Shown one piece after another: positions 35,261-45,918 of a stretch of DNA of 64,000 bases. The DNA is taken from the NCBI RefSeq assembly GCF_004769525.1, contig NZ_RQFT01000010.1, forward strand, positions 62,001-126,000, in the 5' to 3' direction. Under the pieces are notes generated by a model that was given only the letters and a program-made list of their open reading frames with translations, was not told the DNA's origin and did not search any database. The translations under genes were made by a program, and so were the position numbers. The DNA is from Leptospira bouyouniensis. Its GTDB lineage: Bacteria; Spirochaetota; Leptospiria; Leptospirales; Leptospiraceae. Position 1 is the first letter of the stretch; the number at the start of each line of letters is the position of its first letter.

Positions 35261-37186
35261 ATGGAATCACAAAAAAAAATCAATGTTTTAGTAGTAGAAG
35301 ATTCCGTTGCTTCTTATCAAGCTATCGTATCAGTGTTGCAAAACTTTGGATTTACACTCTCATCAGAAAGAGTGGAATGGAAAGAAGAATTTGAGAGAAG
35401 TATCATCGAGAAATCTTGGGATATAATCATTTCTGATTATTATTTGCCTGACTTTGATGGAAAATACGTAATCCATAGAATAAAGGAACTGAATCCTGAG
35501 TTACCTGTCATCCTAATCACTGAGTTTATTCCTGAGGAAGCTGCTTCAGAATATTTAAATTTGGGAGCTTCTGAATTTTTACCAAAGTCATCTATCATTA
35601 AACTCCCTTTCGTAGTAAATCGTGAATTAGAAGCATTTAGGTTAAAGCAGTCTCAAAAAAAAGCATGGGAAATGTTAGTCCATGGTGAAGAAATTTTAAC
35701 AAGATCTCAAAAGATTTCTCATCTTGGACATTTTGAAGTGATATTCCCAGAAAACAATACCCTTTGGTCATTAGAATTATATAGAATACTAGGTTATGAT
35801 TTTAGTGAAGTTCCATCTATGGAAAAAGTTTGGACTTTGCTTGATGTGGAAGAAAAGAAATTAATTGAAACGGTTTGGAATGAAGTTACTAGTGAGAATA
35901 CTTCAAAAGAATTTGTATTACATTTAAATACAAAACTTGGGCGCAAAAAAGTAAATTTATGGTTGGAAGCAGAAAGGTTTGATGAAGATCGATTTAGAAT
36001 TTTCGGAACAATACATGATATTTCCGATGTATCAGATCTAGAAAGTTCCATTCAGTTAAACGAACAATTATTTAAAGGCATCTTTAATAATTCATCACAA
36101 GCAATCTTTTTGTTAGATTTACAAGGTCACATCATTCGTATGAATCGCAATTCAGTCTTGTCATTCGAAAGAAATGAATCCGATGTACAAGGTTTGGAAT
36201 TGATTAGTTCTATCTTTTCTGAATCAAATGAAGATTCGATCAAAAAATTGACATATGGGATGAAATTAGCATTAAAGAATCAAACATTCGAAGTTTTGGT
36301 TTCTTATCGATTACGAGATGGAAGAGAAAAATATTTTGATTGTGACTTTTATCCATTGAATGATCCTTTTGGCAAAATCATTTATCTTGTTTTAGAAGCA
36401 AAAGATATTACTGAAAAAATTGTTCTAGAAAGAGCCTACGCCCAAGCTCAAAAACTGGAGGCACTCGGTACATTCGCAGGTGGGATTGCACATGATTTTA
36501 ATAATTTATTAACTCCAATGATGGCTTATATTTCATATTTAAATGCAGAGTGGTCGAGTAATCAAACGGATGAAATGATTCAAAAATCACTGCCGGCAAT
36601 TGAAGGAATATCGAAGTCTCTTGAACGTGCGAAAAATTTGATCCAACAAATACTTACTTATTCAAAAATAGATCATTCTTCGACTAAACAAATAGATCTA
36701 CGAGAACAATTATTGCAGGTGTTAAGTGAGGTAAAATTTGTATCATCTAACAAACTTTCTATCTTTACTGACTTAGGCACTGAATCGGCATTCATTGAAG
36801 CTGATCCGATTCAAATATTTCAAATTCTTTCTAATTTATATGAAAATTCACTCTTTGCCCTACAAGAAATACAAAACCCAAAGATTACAATTAGTCTTAC
36901 GAAAGTAATTTATGAAAAATCTGATTTGTTCCAAGTTGGTTTTTTAAAGAATACCGAATATTGGAAGTTGAGTTTTTCAGATAATGGGAATGGAATTCCT
37001 AAAGAAATTCTTGATAAAATATTTGATCCATTTTTTAGCACAAAAGGTGGCAAAGGTACAGGTCTTGGACTTTCCATCATCTATGGAATATTAGCCAAAA
37101 TGGGTGGAACCATATTGGTGGAATCTACGGTTGGAAAAGGTACCCAATTCGATTTATATTTCCCTGCTTGGAAAGCAATGCTTTAA
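35261..37186 (+). CDS. Receiver-PAS-PAS histidine kinase
   Basis: A 641-residue cytoplasmic protein with an N-terminal receiver domain (about 7-125, phosphoacceptor Asp59 in [10 protein letters not shown]), two PAS-type sensors (about 150-260 and 275-390) and a kinase core: H box [16 protein letters not shown]-box region [13 protein letters not shown]1 DNGNGIP, G2 [13 protein letters not shown]. An N-terminal receiver lets one phosphorelay feed another. No transmembrane segment is visible. It is possibly co-transcribed with the patatin gene, while the next kinase has its own 43-bp leader. Confidence 0.9.
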   Translation: MESQKKINVLVVEDSVASYQAIVSVLQNFGFTLSSERVEWKEEFERSIIEKSWDIIISDYYLPDFDGKYVIHRIKELNPELPVILITEFIPEEAASEYLNLGASEFLPKSSIIKLPFVVNRELEAFRLKQSQKKAWEMLVHGEEILTRSQKISHLGHFEVIFPENNTLWSLELYRILGYDFSEVPSMEKVWTLLDVEEKKLIETVWNEVTSENTSKEFVLHLNTKLGRKKVNLWLEAERFDEDRFRIFGTIHDISDVSDLESSIQLNEQLFKGIFNNSSQAIFLLDLQGHIIRMNRNSVLSFERNESDVQGLELISSIFSESNEDSIKKLTYGMKLALKNQTFEVLVSYRLRDGREKYFDCDFYPLNDPFGKIIYLVLEAKDITEKIVLERAYAQAQKLEALGTFAGGIAHDFNNLLTPMMAYISYLNAEWSSNQTDEMIQKSLPAIEGISKSLERAKNLIQQILTYSKIDHSSTKQIDLREQLLQVLSEVKFVSSNKLSIFTDLGTESAFIEADPIQIFQILSNLYENSLFALQEIQNPKITISLTKVIYEKSDLFQVGFLKNTEYWKLSFSDNGNGIPKEILDKIFDPFFSTKGGKGTGLGLSIIYGILAKMGGTILVESTVGKGTQFDLYFPAWKAML

Positions 37187-37229
37187 ACAATTGACAAATT
37201 TGTTCAATGCTTTATGAACATAATTTCCC

Positions 37230-39401
37230 ATGACTTTTTTGATTCAAAAAAAGCTTGAGCCATTTTACCTAGGTTTTCTTTGGATTCTTTTGTCTTTTTT
37301 GATATTTTCCTCTTTTTTCTTTTTTTACCATTTGTTCGAAAGTCGTTCAATATCCATTCGCTACGAACATAAGAAAAATTGGGATTTAAATCTAAAAGAA
37401 TATTCTTCTTCTTTAAAGGATGCGGAAACAGGTGTAAGAGGATACTTACTTTCGAATGAGCCCACGTTTCTAAATCCATATCACAAAGCTTTAATACTTC
37501 TTCCTAATATTGAAAGATATTTATACGATAATAGTGAAATTGAAGATTTGCAGGAATTAAAGAATTTACTCGATTTGAGTCATTCAAAACTAAAACACAT
37601 GGAAGGGTATTTGAATTTATTTCCTGGTAGATTACCATCAAAAGATAGTTTGGTTTTAGGAAATCAGAAAATGTCTGAATTCCGAATTTTATATGAAAAA
37701 CTCTTGGTAAAGAAACAAAAGAGAGATGATGCGGAATATGAATCTTATAAAAAATCAAGCAATCGACTTTTGGTTATATCAGCTGGTTTGTTTCTCCTTT
37801 TATCATTTTTAATTTTATGGATGATTTTTGTTCTTAAAAAAAGTATTCAGTCAATAGTTGAGAAAGAAGTAATCGAAGATAGATATTTTGAAATTGAGGA
37901 TATATACCAAAATTCACCTGTCGGATTTCATAGTTTAGATGCTGAGGGTTATTTTTTAAAAGTAAATCGTACTGAATGTGAATGGTTAGGTTATTCTGAG
38001 AATGAACTGGTGGGAAAAAAGAGATGGTCTGATCTTTTAACAGAAAATAGCAAAGCAATTTTTGAATCCAATTTTCCAATTTTTAAAAAACAAGGTTATA
38101 TTAATAATTTAATTTTTGAAATAATTAAAAAAGATGGTGGGTCAATTTTTGTTAATTTATCGTCCACCGCAATTTTTGATTCTTCTGGAAAGATGATTAG
38201 CACCAGGTCAGCGTTAGTTGATGTTACGAAATCTATTATTTATGAACGTGAACTTCTCGTTGCTAAAAAAAAGGCAGAGGATGCAAATAAAGCAAAATCT
38301 GATTTTTTATCAAATATGAGCCATGAATTGAGGACACCGCTAAATGCAGTGGTCGGAATTGCATTGTGGTTACTTGAAGAAAGTCCAAAACCTGAACAAT
38401 TAGAAAATTTGAAGAATTTAAAGTTTGCTGGTGAATCACTTTTGTCACTGATTAATGATATACTCGATTTTAATAAAATTGAAGAGAGATTGGTTGTCAT
38501 AGAGAAGATTGATTTTCGGTTAAAAGATTTTTTAAATTCTATCACAACAACTTTTTCGATGCGATCGAATGAAAAATTATTAATTTTTCATTATGAAATT
38601 TCTGATCATGTTCCGGAATTCATCCATTGTGACCCTACGCGTTTGTTACAAATTTTAAACAACTTGTTATCTAATGCACTAAAATTCACTTATGAAGGTT
38701 CAATAACATTTCGTGTCACCTCTGAATCACTGAATAATGATCATGTGTTACTAAAATTTGAAGTCGAAGACACTGGAATTGGAATCGATCCAAATAAATT
38801 TGATACAATTTTTGAAAAGTTTACACAAGCAAATCAAGATACTACTCGGAAATTTGGAGGATCTGGTTTGGGGCTTGCAATTTCAAAGGCTCTTGTCGAA
38901 CTCATGGGTGGAAATTTAGAACTTTCCTCTGAATTAGGAAAAGGTTCCAAGTTTTCCTTTTCTTTACCATGTTTAATCGGAAAAGGGAACGAATTTATCT
39001 CAATTAGTTCTGTAAAAAATAATGATTTGTTAAAAGGAAAAATAGTACTTGTTGCAGATGATATTCAAATCAATCGATCCATTGTGATTCGTTTTCTCAA
39101 TCGTTGGGGGATTCAAACTTTAGAAGCTACAAATGGTTTGGAAGTGTTAGAAGTATTAAAGAAACAACAAGTAGATTTAATCTTGATGGATCTTCATATG
39201 CCAGTAATGGATGGGTATAACTCTACTATCGAAATTCGAAAAGATCCAAATTGGGAACATATTCCCATCATTGCTCTAACAGCGTCTGCGCAAATAGAAA
39301 CTCGTAATCAGATCAAATCGGTTGGAATGAATGATTTTATTTCTAAGCCATTTAATCCAAATGATTTATTAAACCAGCTTCATATTTGGATCGGTTTTTA
39401 A
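37230..39401 (+). CDS. CHASE3-PAS hybrid histidine kinase with C-terminal receiver
   Basis: A 723-residue membrane kinase. TM1 (about 10-32), a periplasmic CHASE3 four-helix sensor with DAETGVRGYLLSNEP, TM2 (about 178-202), a PAS domain (about 225-340), HisKA with SNMSHELRTPLNAVVG, HATPase (DTGIGIDPNKFDTIF, GSGLGLAISKALV) and a receiver (about 605-720, LMDLHMPVMDG). Signals from the periplasm would pass to the internal receiver and then probably to a histidine phosphotransfer protein not seen here. It is convergent with the second SpoIIE gene, 9 bp apart. Confidence 0.91.
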   Translation: MTFLIQKKLEPFYLGFLWILLSFLIFSSFFFFYHLFESRSISIRYEHKKNWDLNLKEYSSSLKDAETGVRGYLLSNEPTFLNPYHKALILLPNIERYLYDNSEIEDLQELKNLLDLSHSKLKHMEGYLNLFPGRLPSKDSLVLGNQKMSEFRILYEKLLVKKQKRDDAEYESYKKSSNRLLVISAGLFLLLSFLILWMIFVLKKSIQSIVEKEVIEDRYFEIEDIYQNSPVGFHSLDAEGYFLKVNRTECEWLGYSENELVGKKRWSDLLTENSKAIFESNFPIFKKQGYINNLIFEIIKKDGGSIFVNLSSTAIFDSSGKMISTRSALVDVTKSIIYERELLVAKKKAEDANKAKSDFLSNMSHELRTPLNAVVGIALWLLEESPKPEQLENLKNLKFAGESLLSLINDILDFNKIEERLVVIEKIDFRLKDFLNSITTTFSMRSNEKLLIFHYEISDHVPEFIHCDPTRLLQILNNLLSNALKFTYEGSITFRVTSESLNNDHVLLKFEVEDTGIGIDPNKFDTIFEKFTQANQDTTRKFGGSGLGLAISKALVELMGGNLELSSELGKGSKFSFSLPCLIGKGNEFISISSVKNNDLLKGKIVLVADDIQINRSIVIRFLNRWGIQTLEATNGLEVLEVLKKQQVDLILMDLHMPVMDGYNSTIEIRKDPNWEHIPIIALTASAQIETRNQIKSVGMNDFISKPFNPNDLLNQLHIWIGF

Positions 39402-39410
39402 ATTGTAATA

Positions 39411-41345
39411 CTATGATTCAAAATTTGAATCTAATGATAAAGCAAGGATTGTAATATCATCATCAGATCGTTTTGATTTTTGAAATTTTTCAATTTCATC
39501 GATGACCGAATCGCAAATAAACTGAGGGTGTTTGTTTGAAAGGGATTGAATTAGATTATGAAAACGATCCTCTCCGAACAACTCACCAGTTTGAATATTT
39601 CTTGCTTCGATCACACCATCGGTAAATAGAATCAAAGTTCCATTTTCAGGTAAAGGGAAACTCATTTCAATGATGTCGGATTTGATATATTCGTTAATGG
39701 CTCGTCCATAACTCGTATACGTTGTCATATTTCCATTTCTATCCAAATGAAGGAGGGGTAAGTGGCCAGCATTTGCTATCCGTAGAATTTTTTCTCTAGG
39801 ATTTAAATACACAAAAAAAGCACTTACGAAATGACCTGATAATAAACTTAATAATGATTTTCTGATTTTTTCTGCTGCTAACGCTGGTTTCTCTAATATA
39901 TCATTCCAGATTTCTAAAGACACTTTTGTCATTGATGCGATCATCGCTGCGGGTATTCCATGACCAGATACATCGCATAAAAATAAACCCAACTCTTTTT
40001 CTTTTACGATGATTTCAACAAAATCTCCGCCTATGTCTGTTGCAGGTGAATATCGAAAACCAAGCGGATAATCTAATGCATGTGTCCTCTTTTGAGGTAA
40101 TAATCCGTTTTGTAACTTTTGAGCAATTTTTAACTGCAAATCAATTTCTTGTTTTAGTTCGTTAGATTTTCGATAGTCAGATACTCGCAAAACTAAAGCA
40201 AGCGAGAGAAAAAAAACTTCCAATGCAGAACCAAGTGGTAGTGAATAAGTTGCATAATGAATTGGTTTTATAAAACCTTGAACCGTAAAAGTATGGAGTG
40301 AAGCTCCAAACATTAACGATCCAAATGCTAGAAGGAATAAAATAACTTCCAACTTTTTCTTACTTTTAATCAATGACATAGTTGAAATTGTAATTGCGAG
40401 AAAGATTGCAATGATAATTGAAATAACTGTTAATTGTATGAAATTTCTAAGGTTTAGAAAAAATATAAAGAACATTAAAAGAATGATAAGAAAAATATAA
40501 GTATTTGTGATTTTATTAAGTTTTGAATAATAATCTTTTGTTTCTAAGAACTCTAAGGTAAATAGTAATCCGAAAATAGAAGATAGATGGATTGTAATTG
40601 GAAATAAATAATTCTTCCATGAGTTGGAATAACTAATTTCTAAGTATTGTATGAAACCAGTGAAGTAAGTATTTAGGAAGAGAACTGTCGCCAAATAAAA
40701 GAAAAAATAAAAAAACTTTTTGTATCTTAGCGTATGTGCCAAAAAGAGACTAAAGAGAAACATCATAAACCCAGCACCAAAATAAGCTGCAAAAAAGATA
40801 TCCTGACTCTTTGAATAAGCTATGAATGTTCGAGAATTATATAATGAGACAAAACTAAAAATTGGATTATCTGATCTTATTTTTAAGTATATCGTTCTAG
40901 TTTCATTTGAAGATAAGGTAATGGGAAATGCAGAAATATGAGAATAGATTGGTTTATTCCTTTGTAAAACTTGTTCACCGGACCATTGGGTAATCCATTT
41001 GCCATTGATCTCAGTATGTAATTCAAAAAGATCTACAACTGGATTCGATAAGTGTAAAAAGAAAGTGTGTGGAAAATTTCCATAATGGATCAAAGTGATC
41101 TTTAGCCAAACAGGATATTGTGATCGAGGAAATGAAATTACATTCTTTGGATTGGGTCGCCAAACTGTGTTTTCATTTAGAATCTCGGATAATTGAGCTT
41201 CAGGGTTTTCTGGTATCGTATATTCAAAGTATTTGCCAATATCACGAAACTGTTTTGATTCTTCGACTGAAATGGGTAAGGACATGAGGGGGTTCACCCA
41301 CAAAATGAGGAGGAGGAAAATTTTACCTTCCCTATAAAATTGCAC
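39411..41345 (-). CDS. 7TM-DISM receptor with SpoIIE-type phosphatase
   Basis: A 644-residue protein with a signal peptide, a periplasmic 7TMR-DISMED2-like beta domain (about 25-175), seven transmembrane helices (about 180-385), a coiled-coil linker (HALDYPLGFRYSP follows it) and a PP2C/SpoIIE domain with IGGDFVEI, LCDVSGHGIPAAMIA and LFTDGVIEARN. The overall plan matches the other SpoIIE protein at 23.8 kb, but the sequences differ widely, so they are old paralogues with different inputs. It is probably monocistronic. It is divergent from the CIRCE-controlled Clp gene, 208 bp apart. Confidence 0.9.
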   Translation of the reverse strand: MQFYREGKIFLLLILWVNPLMSLPISVEESKQFRDIGKYFEYTIPENPEAQLSEILNENTVWRPNPKNVISFPRSQYPVWLKITLIHYGNFPHTFFLHLSNPVVDLFELHTEINGKWITQWSGEQVLQRNKPIYSHISAFPITLSSNETRTIYLKIRSDNPIFSFVSLYNSRTFIAYSKSQDIFFAAYFGAGFMMFLFSLFLAHTLRYKKFFYFFFYLATVLFLNTYFTGFIQYLEISYSNSWKNYLFPITIHLSSIFGLLFTLEFLETKDYYSKLNKITNTYIFLIILLMFFIFFLNLRNFIQLTVISIIIAIFLAITISTMSLIKSKKKLEVILFLLAFGSLMFGASLHTFTVQGFIKPIHYATYSLPLGSALEVFFLSLALVLRVSDYRKSNELKQEIDLQLKIAQKLQNGLLPQKRTHALDYPLGFRYSPATDIGGDFVEIIVKEKELGLFLCDVSGHGIPAAMIASMTKVSLEIWNDILEKPALAAEKIRKSLLSLLSGHFVSAFFVYLNPREKILRIANAGHLPLLHLDRNGNMTTYTSYGRAINEYIKSDIIEMSFPLPENGTLILFTDGVIEARNIQTGELFGEDRFHNLIQSLSNKHPQFICDSVIDEIEKFQKSKRSDDDITILALSLDSNFES

Positions 41346-41511
41346 TAATTTCCTTTCTCCACTCGTTTTCTTCTTTCTGTCATGAGAGTTTGTTATCTTC
41401 GTAAAACCAAATTGAATCCATGATGATTTCCCCGATTCCTTTTCTAGAATTCGACGAAGTTTGCTTCCCTGAAAGTCCTTTTCGAAAAAAACTTGTCACA
41501 AGAACTCAAAA

Positions 41512-41538
41512 TTAGCAGTCTAAGGTCTAGAGTGCTAA
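41512..41538. promoter_or_regulatory. CIRCE element (HrcA operator)
   Basis: TTAGCAGTC (41512-41520), a 9-bp spacer, then GAGTGCTAA (41530-41538). The consensus is TTAGCACTC-N9-GAGTGCTAA, so there is one mismatch in 18 positions and the spacing is exact. It lies 15 bp before the Clp ATPase start codon, between promoter and gene, as expected for HrcA repression of heat-shock genes. Confidence 0.9.
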
Positions 41539-41553
41539 AAGTGAGGGAACACT

Positions 41554-43941
41554 ATGAAACAATACGACTCTAACGTCCAAGGGGCTTTGGACATTGCACA
41601 AACGGAAGCGATCAGGAGACAAAATACAGAAATCTCTCCCTATCATTTGGTCTGGGGCTTTATGACCTTACCGACTTCTGTTTCTGGGAAAACGTTAATT
41701 CAATACAAATCGACAGTGGATGAATTTTTAAAAAAACAGCCGAAAGCCTCGGGCGAGATCCCATTTGAATCTCTCCGAACATCGCCAAAACTTGCCCAAT
41801 GGTTTACCATGGCATCTTCGAGAGCAGCAGAGAATGGAAGAGAGGAATTAAAAGAAGCAGATTTTTTAAAATTTTTACCCCAAATCCTACCGGAGCTGAA
41901 AATCAATTATGAAGATTTAAATGTGAAAGAAACGGACGAGGAAGTTCCAAATTTTCTCATAAATCTCAATGATTTAGCAAGAGAAGGAAAATTAGACCCT
42001 GTCATTGGTCGAAGTAAAGAAATTCGTTCTGTAATGGAAATTTTAGGAAGAAGGTCAAAAAACAATCCTGTACTCGTGGGAAGCGCTGGTGTGGGAAAAA
42101 CCGCCATTGTGGAAGGGCTCGCAGAACAAATTGTCAAGGGTCGGGTTCCTGATGTACTCAAAGGGAAAACCATCTATTCACTCGATATGGGGCAATTGAT
42201 GGCGGGAACGAAATACAGAGGTGAATTTGAGGAAAAACTAACAGCCCTTTTGCGTTACATCAAAGGACAAGCTGGCGAAGCAATTTTGTTTATAGATGAA
42301 ATTCATCAATTAGTTGGAGCAGGTAAAACAGATGGAGCCATGGATGCTGCCAATTTGTTAAAACCAGCGCTTGCACGAGGTGAATTACATTGTATCGGAG
42401 CCACAACAGGCGATGAATTTCAAAAGTACATACTTGGTGACCAAGCATTAGAAAGACGTTTTCGTGCAGTTCCTGTTAATGAACCAAACAAAGAAGATGC
42501 GATTGAGATTTTAATGGGAATTCGAGATAAACATGAAATCCATCATGGAATTAAAATTTCTGATGAAGCAATCTATGCGTCTGTCCTTTTGTCAGACCAA
42601 TATATTACTGATAAATTTTTACCAGATAAAGCTATTGATTTGGTTGATGAAGCTGCTTCTGCTTTGAAGTTATCTGCTGAAGCGATGCCAACTGAGTTAG
42701 TGGAATTAGAAAGTGAAATTCGATCCAAAAAAATATTTGCCCAAGTGGAAAAGAAAAACGAAGAAACTTTGAAAGAAATTGAAGCATTGGAGAAAAAGTT
42801 TCAAGTTGGAAAAGAAATTTGGGAAAAGGAAGTAAACTCCCTAAAACAAATTGCTTCTATTAAAAACAAAATCGATCGTGTGAAGTTTGATTTAGATGCA
42901 GCCCAACAACGTGCTGATTATACAGAAGCATCACGATTGAAGTATGCAGTGTTACCAGAGTTGGAAAAAGAACTGAATGGTTTCCAAAATAGTTGGATAT
43001 TAGAAAGAAACCACATTGCAGCTGTAATCGCAAGACAGACTGGAATTCCTGTAGAAAAGATTTTAAAAACAAAACAAGAGAACTTACTCCATTTGGAAGA
43101 TGATTTAAATTCTGTAGTTTATGGTCAAAAGGAATCCATCAGAGAGATTGCTGATACTCTATTGACATCTTATGCTGGAATTTCTCCTGAAACAAGACCG
43201 CTTGGATCCTTCTTATTAAAAGGACCCACAGGTGTAGGAAAAACAGAAACAGCTAAAGCAATTGCAAAGTTTTTATTCGACCAAGAAACCAATCTAGTTC
43301 GATTGGACTTAAGTGAGTATTCAGAAAAACACTCAGTTGCAAAACTCATAGGTGCTCCAGCTGGTTATGTTGGGTATGATGAAGGTGGAATATTGACAGA
43401 AGCGATTCGACGTAAACCTTACTCAGTTGTTTTATTTGATGAAGTGGAAAAAGCTCATCCTGACTTTTCTGATATTTTACTTCAAATTTTAGATGATGGT
43501 AGATTAACAGACAATAAAGGCAGAACTATCAATTTTAAGAATACTATTGTGATTCTTACTACCAATTCAAAAAATATTGAAGCTGATTTTAAACCTGAAG
43601 TTCTAGGAAGGTTGGATGCAATTTTGACCTACCATTCGTTAGATTCTTCCATTATGGAAAAACTCATCGAAAAACAACTTCGATCTCTAAATGAAAGATT
43701 AAAGGTAAAAGGGATCGTTGTGGAACTTTCAGAAAGCACAGAACATATTTTACGGGAACAGGGATTTGATCCAAAATTTGGAGCTCGCCCTTTAGGAAGT
43801 GTTTTCAATCGTATCGTGAATCGTCCTTTGGCTAAGGCGATCCTTTCTGGGACTTTAGCAGAAGGCCGTTATCGTGCGGATTGGAATGGAGAAGATCTAC
43901 AATTTACCTTACTCCAAGAAACATCCTCAGTAAAAAAATAA
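41554..43941 (+). CDS. ClpB/ClpA-type AAA+ chaperone ATPase
   Basis: A 795-residue Hsp100 protein: Clp_N domain (about 1-120), first AAA+ module (Walker A GSAGVGKT at 176-183, Walker B LFIDEIH), a coiled-coil linker of about 95 residues (385-480), and a second AAA+ module (GPTGVGKT at 557-564, C-terminal D2-small domain). The linker is shorter than the classical ClpB M domain, and I see no clear ClpP-binding loop, so a disaggregase role is more likely than proteolysis. A CIRCE element directly upstream predicts HrcA-controlled heat-shock expression. GAGGGA precedes the ATG. A long hairpin follows. Whether a second, full-length clpB exists elsewhere is unknown. Confidence 0.88.
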   Translation: MKQYDSNVQGALDIAQTEAIRRQNTEISPYHLVWGFMTLPTSVSGKTLIQYKSTVDEFLKKQPKASGEIPFESLRTSPKLAQWFTMASSRAAENGREELKEADFLKFLPQILPELKINYEDLNVKETDEEVPNFLINLNDLAREGKLDPVIGRSKEIRSVMEILGRRSKNNPVLVGSAGVGKTAIVEGLAEQIVKGRVPDVLKGKTIYSLDMGQLMAGTKYRGEFEEKLTALLRYIKGQAGEAILFIDEIHQLVGAGKTDGAMDAANLLKPALARGELHCIGATTGDEFQKYILGDQALERRFRAVPVNEPNKEDAIEILMGIRDKHEIHHGIKISDEAIYASVLLSDQYITDKFLPDKAIDLVDEAASALKLSAEAMPTELVELESEIRSKKIFAQVEKKNEETLKEIEALEKKFQVGKEIWEKEVNSLKQIASIKNKIDRVKFDLDAAQQRADYTEASRLKYAVLPELEKELNGFQNSWILERNHIAAVIARQTGIPVEKILKTKQENLLHLEDDLNSVVYGQKESIREIADTLLTSYAGISPETRPLGSFLLKGPTGVGKTETAKAIAKFLFDQETNLVRLDLSEYSEKHSVAKLIGAPAGYVGYDEGGILTEAIRRKPYSVVLFDEVEKAHPDFSDILLQILDDGRLTDNKGRTINFKNTIVILTTNSKNIEADFKPEVLGRLDAILTYHSLDSSIMEKLIEKQLRSLNERLKVKGIVVELSESTEHILREQGFDPKFGARPLGSVFNRIVNRPLAKAILSGTLAEGRYRADWNGEDLQFTLLQETSSVKK

Positions 43942-43956
43942 ACCGAAAGTATCCTA

Positions 43957-43992
43957 CAAACCTCACCATAAATTAGTTTATGGTGAGGTTTG
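43957..43992. terminator. Long perfect hairpin after the Clp gene
   Basis: A 16-bp perfect stem (43957-43972 with 43977-43992) around loop TTAG, 15 nt after the Clp stop. It is followed by TTTCGTCT, a poor T-run on the plus strand. The stem is far longer than chance and probably ends the heat-shock transcript or stabilises its 3' end. It contains an ATG at 43980 that is in frame with the next gene but should not be the start. Confidence 0.7.
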
Positions 43993-44012
43993 TTTCGTCT
44001 AAGGATATATTT

Positions 44013-44840
44013 ATGTCTGAACTTAGTCTCACATCCACAATCCCTACAAACCAAACTATATCTGTGCCATTATTAGGATTAGGAGTCTGGAAATCACGAC
44101 CGAAAGAATGTTTTGATGCAGTTAAATCAGCCCTAGAAGTCGGTTACAGACATATTGATACAGCAGCAATTTATGGAAATGAAGCAGATGTAGGAAGAGC
44201 GATTGATGAGAGTGGTATCAAACGTAGTGAAATTTTTTTAGTCACAAAACTTTGGAACGCAGACCAAGGTTTTGAAGAAGCTCAAAAAGCAATCGATGTA
44301 TCTTTAAAAAAATTAGGTACAGATTATGTAGATATGTATTTGATTCACTTTCCAGTATCGGGAAAACGAAAAGAATCTTGGAAGGCTTTAGAAAAGATAA
44401 AAAAAGAAGGCAAAGCCAAATCAATTGGTGTGAGTAACTTTATGGTTACACACTTAAAAGAGCTGTTAAATGAAACCGAAATTATTCCTGCTATGAACCA
44501 AGTGGAATACCATCCATTTTTACAAGACACAAAACTCAAAGAATATTGTGAGAAAAATGGAATTTTGCTAGAAGCTTATAGTCCGTTAGCGCATGGTCAG
44601 AAATTAGAAGATGAGAGAGTTACCAAATTAGCTAAAAAATATAATAAATCGAATGCTCAGATTCTAATTCGATGGTCGTTACAATCTGGAAATGTTGTGA
44701 TTCCAAAATCAAAAAATCCAATCCGAATTAAAGAAAACGCGGACGTGTTTGATTTTACATTATCGCAAGATGATATGAAAGAGATTTCAAACTGGAATGA
44801 AAACTTTCGCACTTGCTGGGATCCAACAACTGTTGATTAA
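44013..44840 (+). CDS. Aldo/keto reductase
   Basis: A 275-residue NADPH-dependent reductase of the AKR TIM-barrel family. The catalytic tetrad is visible: Asp and Tyr in RHIDTAAIYGNE, Lys in LVTKLWN, and His in YLIHFPV. The cofactor end is VIPKSKNPIRIKENADVFDF. The ATG at 44013 has AAGGA 7 nt upstream; the earlier in-frame ATG (43980) lies inside a 16-bp terminator-like stem. It is similar to 2,5-diketo-gluconate or methylglyoxal reductases, but the physiological aldehyde is unknown. Confidence 0.9.
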   Translation: MSELSLTSTIPTNQTISVPLLGLGVWKSRPKECFDAVKSALEVGYRHIDTAAIYGNEADVGRAIDESGIKRSEIFLVTKLWNADQGFEEAQKAIDVSLKKLGTDYVDMYLIHFPVSGKRKESWKALEKIKKEGKAKSIGVSNFMVTHLKELLNETEIIPAMNQVEYHPFLQDTKLKEYCEKNGILLEAYSPLAHGQKLEDERVTKLAKKYNKSNAQILIRWSLQSGNVVIPKSKNPIRIKENADVFDFTLSQDDMKEISNWNENFRTCWDPTTVD

Positions 44841-44856
44841 GAATCGATTGTTCTCT

Positions 44857-45900
44857 CTATTTTTTTTCAAATACAAGGACGGCTGATTGCCGGTTGTCCT
44901 TTGTGCCTAAATAACCATAACCAAATGGAAATGGTAGGATTTGGTCATTCGTTTCTTTACTTAATTTAATGAGCTCAGGTTGTTCCTCAGGAAAAACTGC
45001 TCCTGATAGGTTCCATGATTTTTCATATCTACCGAAGATGCTCCTTTTCCAATTGTTTTCAGGAAAAAAACGCATTGGAAAGCCTGAGTCATCTTGCACA
45101 ACGAATGTTGCATTTTTTAATAATAAGTCGCGAAAGGATTTTCTTTTTTCGCCATGAAACAAATATTCTGCCGATTTTGTAAAAATGCCAAATTCACCAA
45201 GTGCCGTAAAGTATTCATACAATCCGTCTCCAGGGATTCCTTCATGGCCAATTAAGAATATTTTAAAATATGTAAGTGTTTGTTGTTTTTGTAAATTGGG
45301 ATCATATAAAGTTACTTGAAATCCCTTATATTCAATATGATTTCCGATAATTGATTTTTCTTTAGTATCAATGACTTCTTTTCCCATTCGTTTTAAAAAA
45401 GCTACAAAGACCGGAAAAGCCCCATTTAATTCTTTTTTCTTTGTTTCTTCTTTCATTTTACGGTAAGTAAAATAATTTCTACCGGCCAAGTGATCCGATA
45501 AATTGCGGATACCCGATTTCACAATGTTCTTTTCTTTAAGAGAAAGTTCATTGTATTTACTTGGATAACCGGGGTCTTCTAGTCCGAATAAAACATAGTT
45601 ATCCGAATCAGGATAAAAGGAAAATAAATTCAAAACATCGATTCCACTAAAAGGATAAACCACTGTTTTAACTTTTGGATGAAAATCTTTTTGTTTTAAA
45701 TACACAGTGATCGATTCTTTCGTACTAATCAACTTGTTCCAACTGGCATCCATTTCTCTTTTGTGAACTGGATCTGTGTTGATACTCCCAGCCCATTCAT
45801 CAAATATTACAGACTCACTAATCTCAATGTTTGATTTCTTTTCTTGGAATAGGCATTGAAAATTCAAAAAAATTATTAAAATAAAAATTTTTTTCGTCAT
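44857..45900 (-). CDS. Leptospiral putative lipoprotein, unknown function
   Basis: A 347-residue protein with a short signal peptide and lipobox-like FLNFQC (Cys at about residue 16). The mature protein is soluble and rich in Lys/Glu/Tyr. Segments such as VVYPFSGIDVLNLFSFYPD and PFPFGYGYLGTKDNRQSAVLVFEKK suggest a compact enzyme-like or binding fold, but I recognise no named domain. It is convergent with the aldo/keto reductase and is divergent from a PAS kinase by 18 bp, so the two start regions overlap. Confidence 0.7.
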   Translation of the reverse strand: MTKKIFILIIFLNFQCLFQEKKSNIEISESVIFDEWAGSINTDPVHKREMDASWNKLISTKESITVYLKQKDFHPKVKTVVYPFSGIDVLNLFSFYPDSDNYVLFGLEDPGYPSKYNELSLKEKNIVKSGIRNLSDHLAGRNYFTYRKMKEETKKKELNGAFPVFVAFLKRMGKEVIDTKEKSIIGNHIEYKGFQVTLYDPNLQKQQTLTYFKIFLIGHEGIPGDGLYEYFTALGEFGIFTKSAEYLFHGEKRKSFRDLLLKNATFVVQDDSGFPMRFFPENNWKRSIFGRYEKSWNLSGAVFPEEQPELIKLSKETNDQILPFPFGYGYLGTKDNRQSAVLVFEKK

Positions 45901-45918
45901 ATTTTTCGGTAAGTTTAG

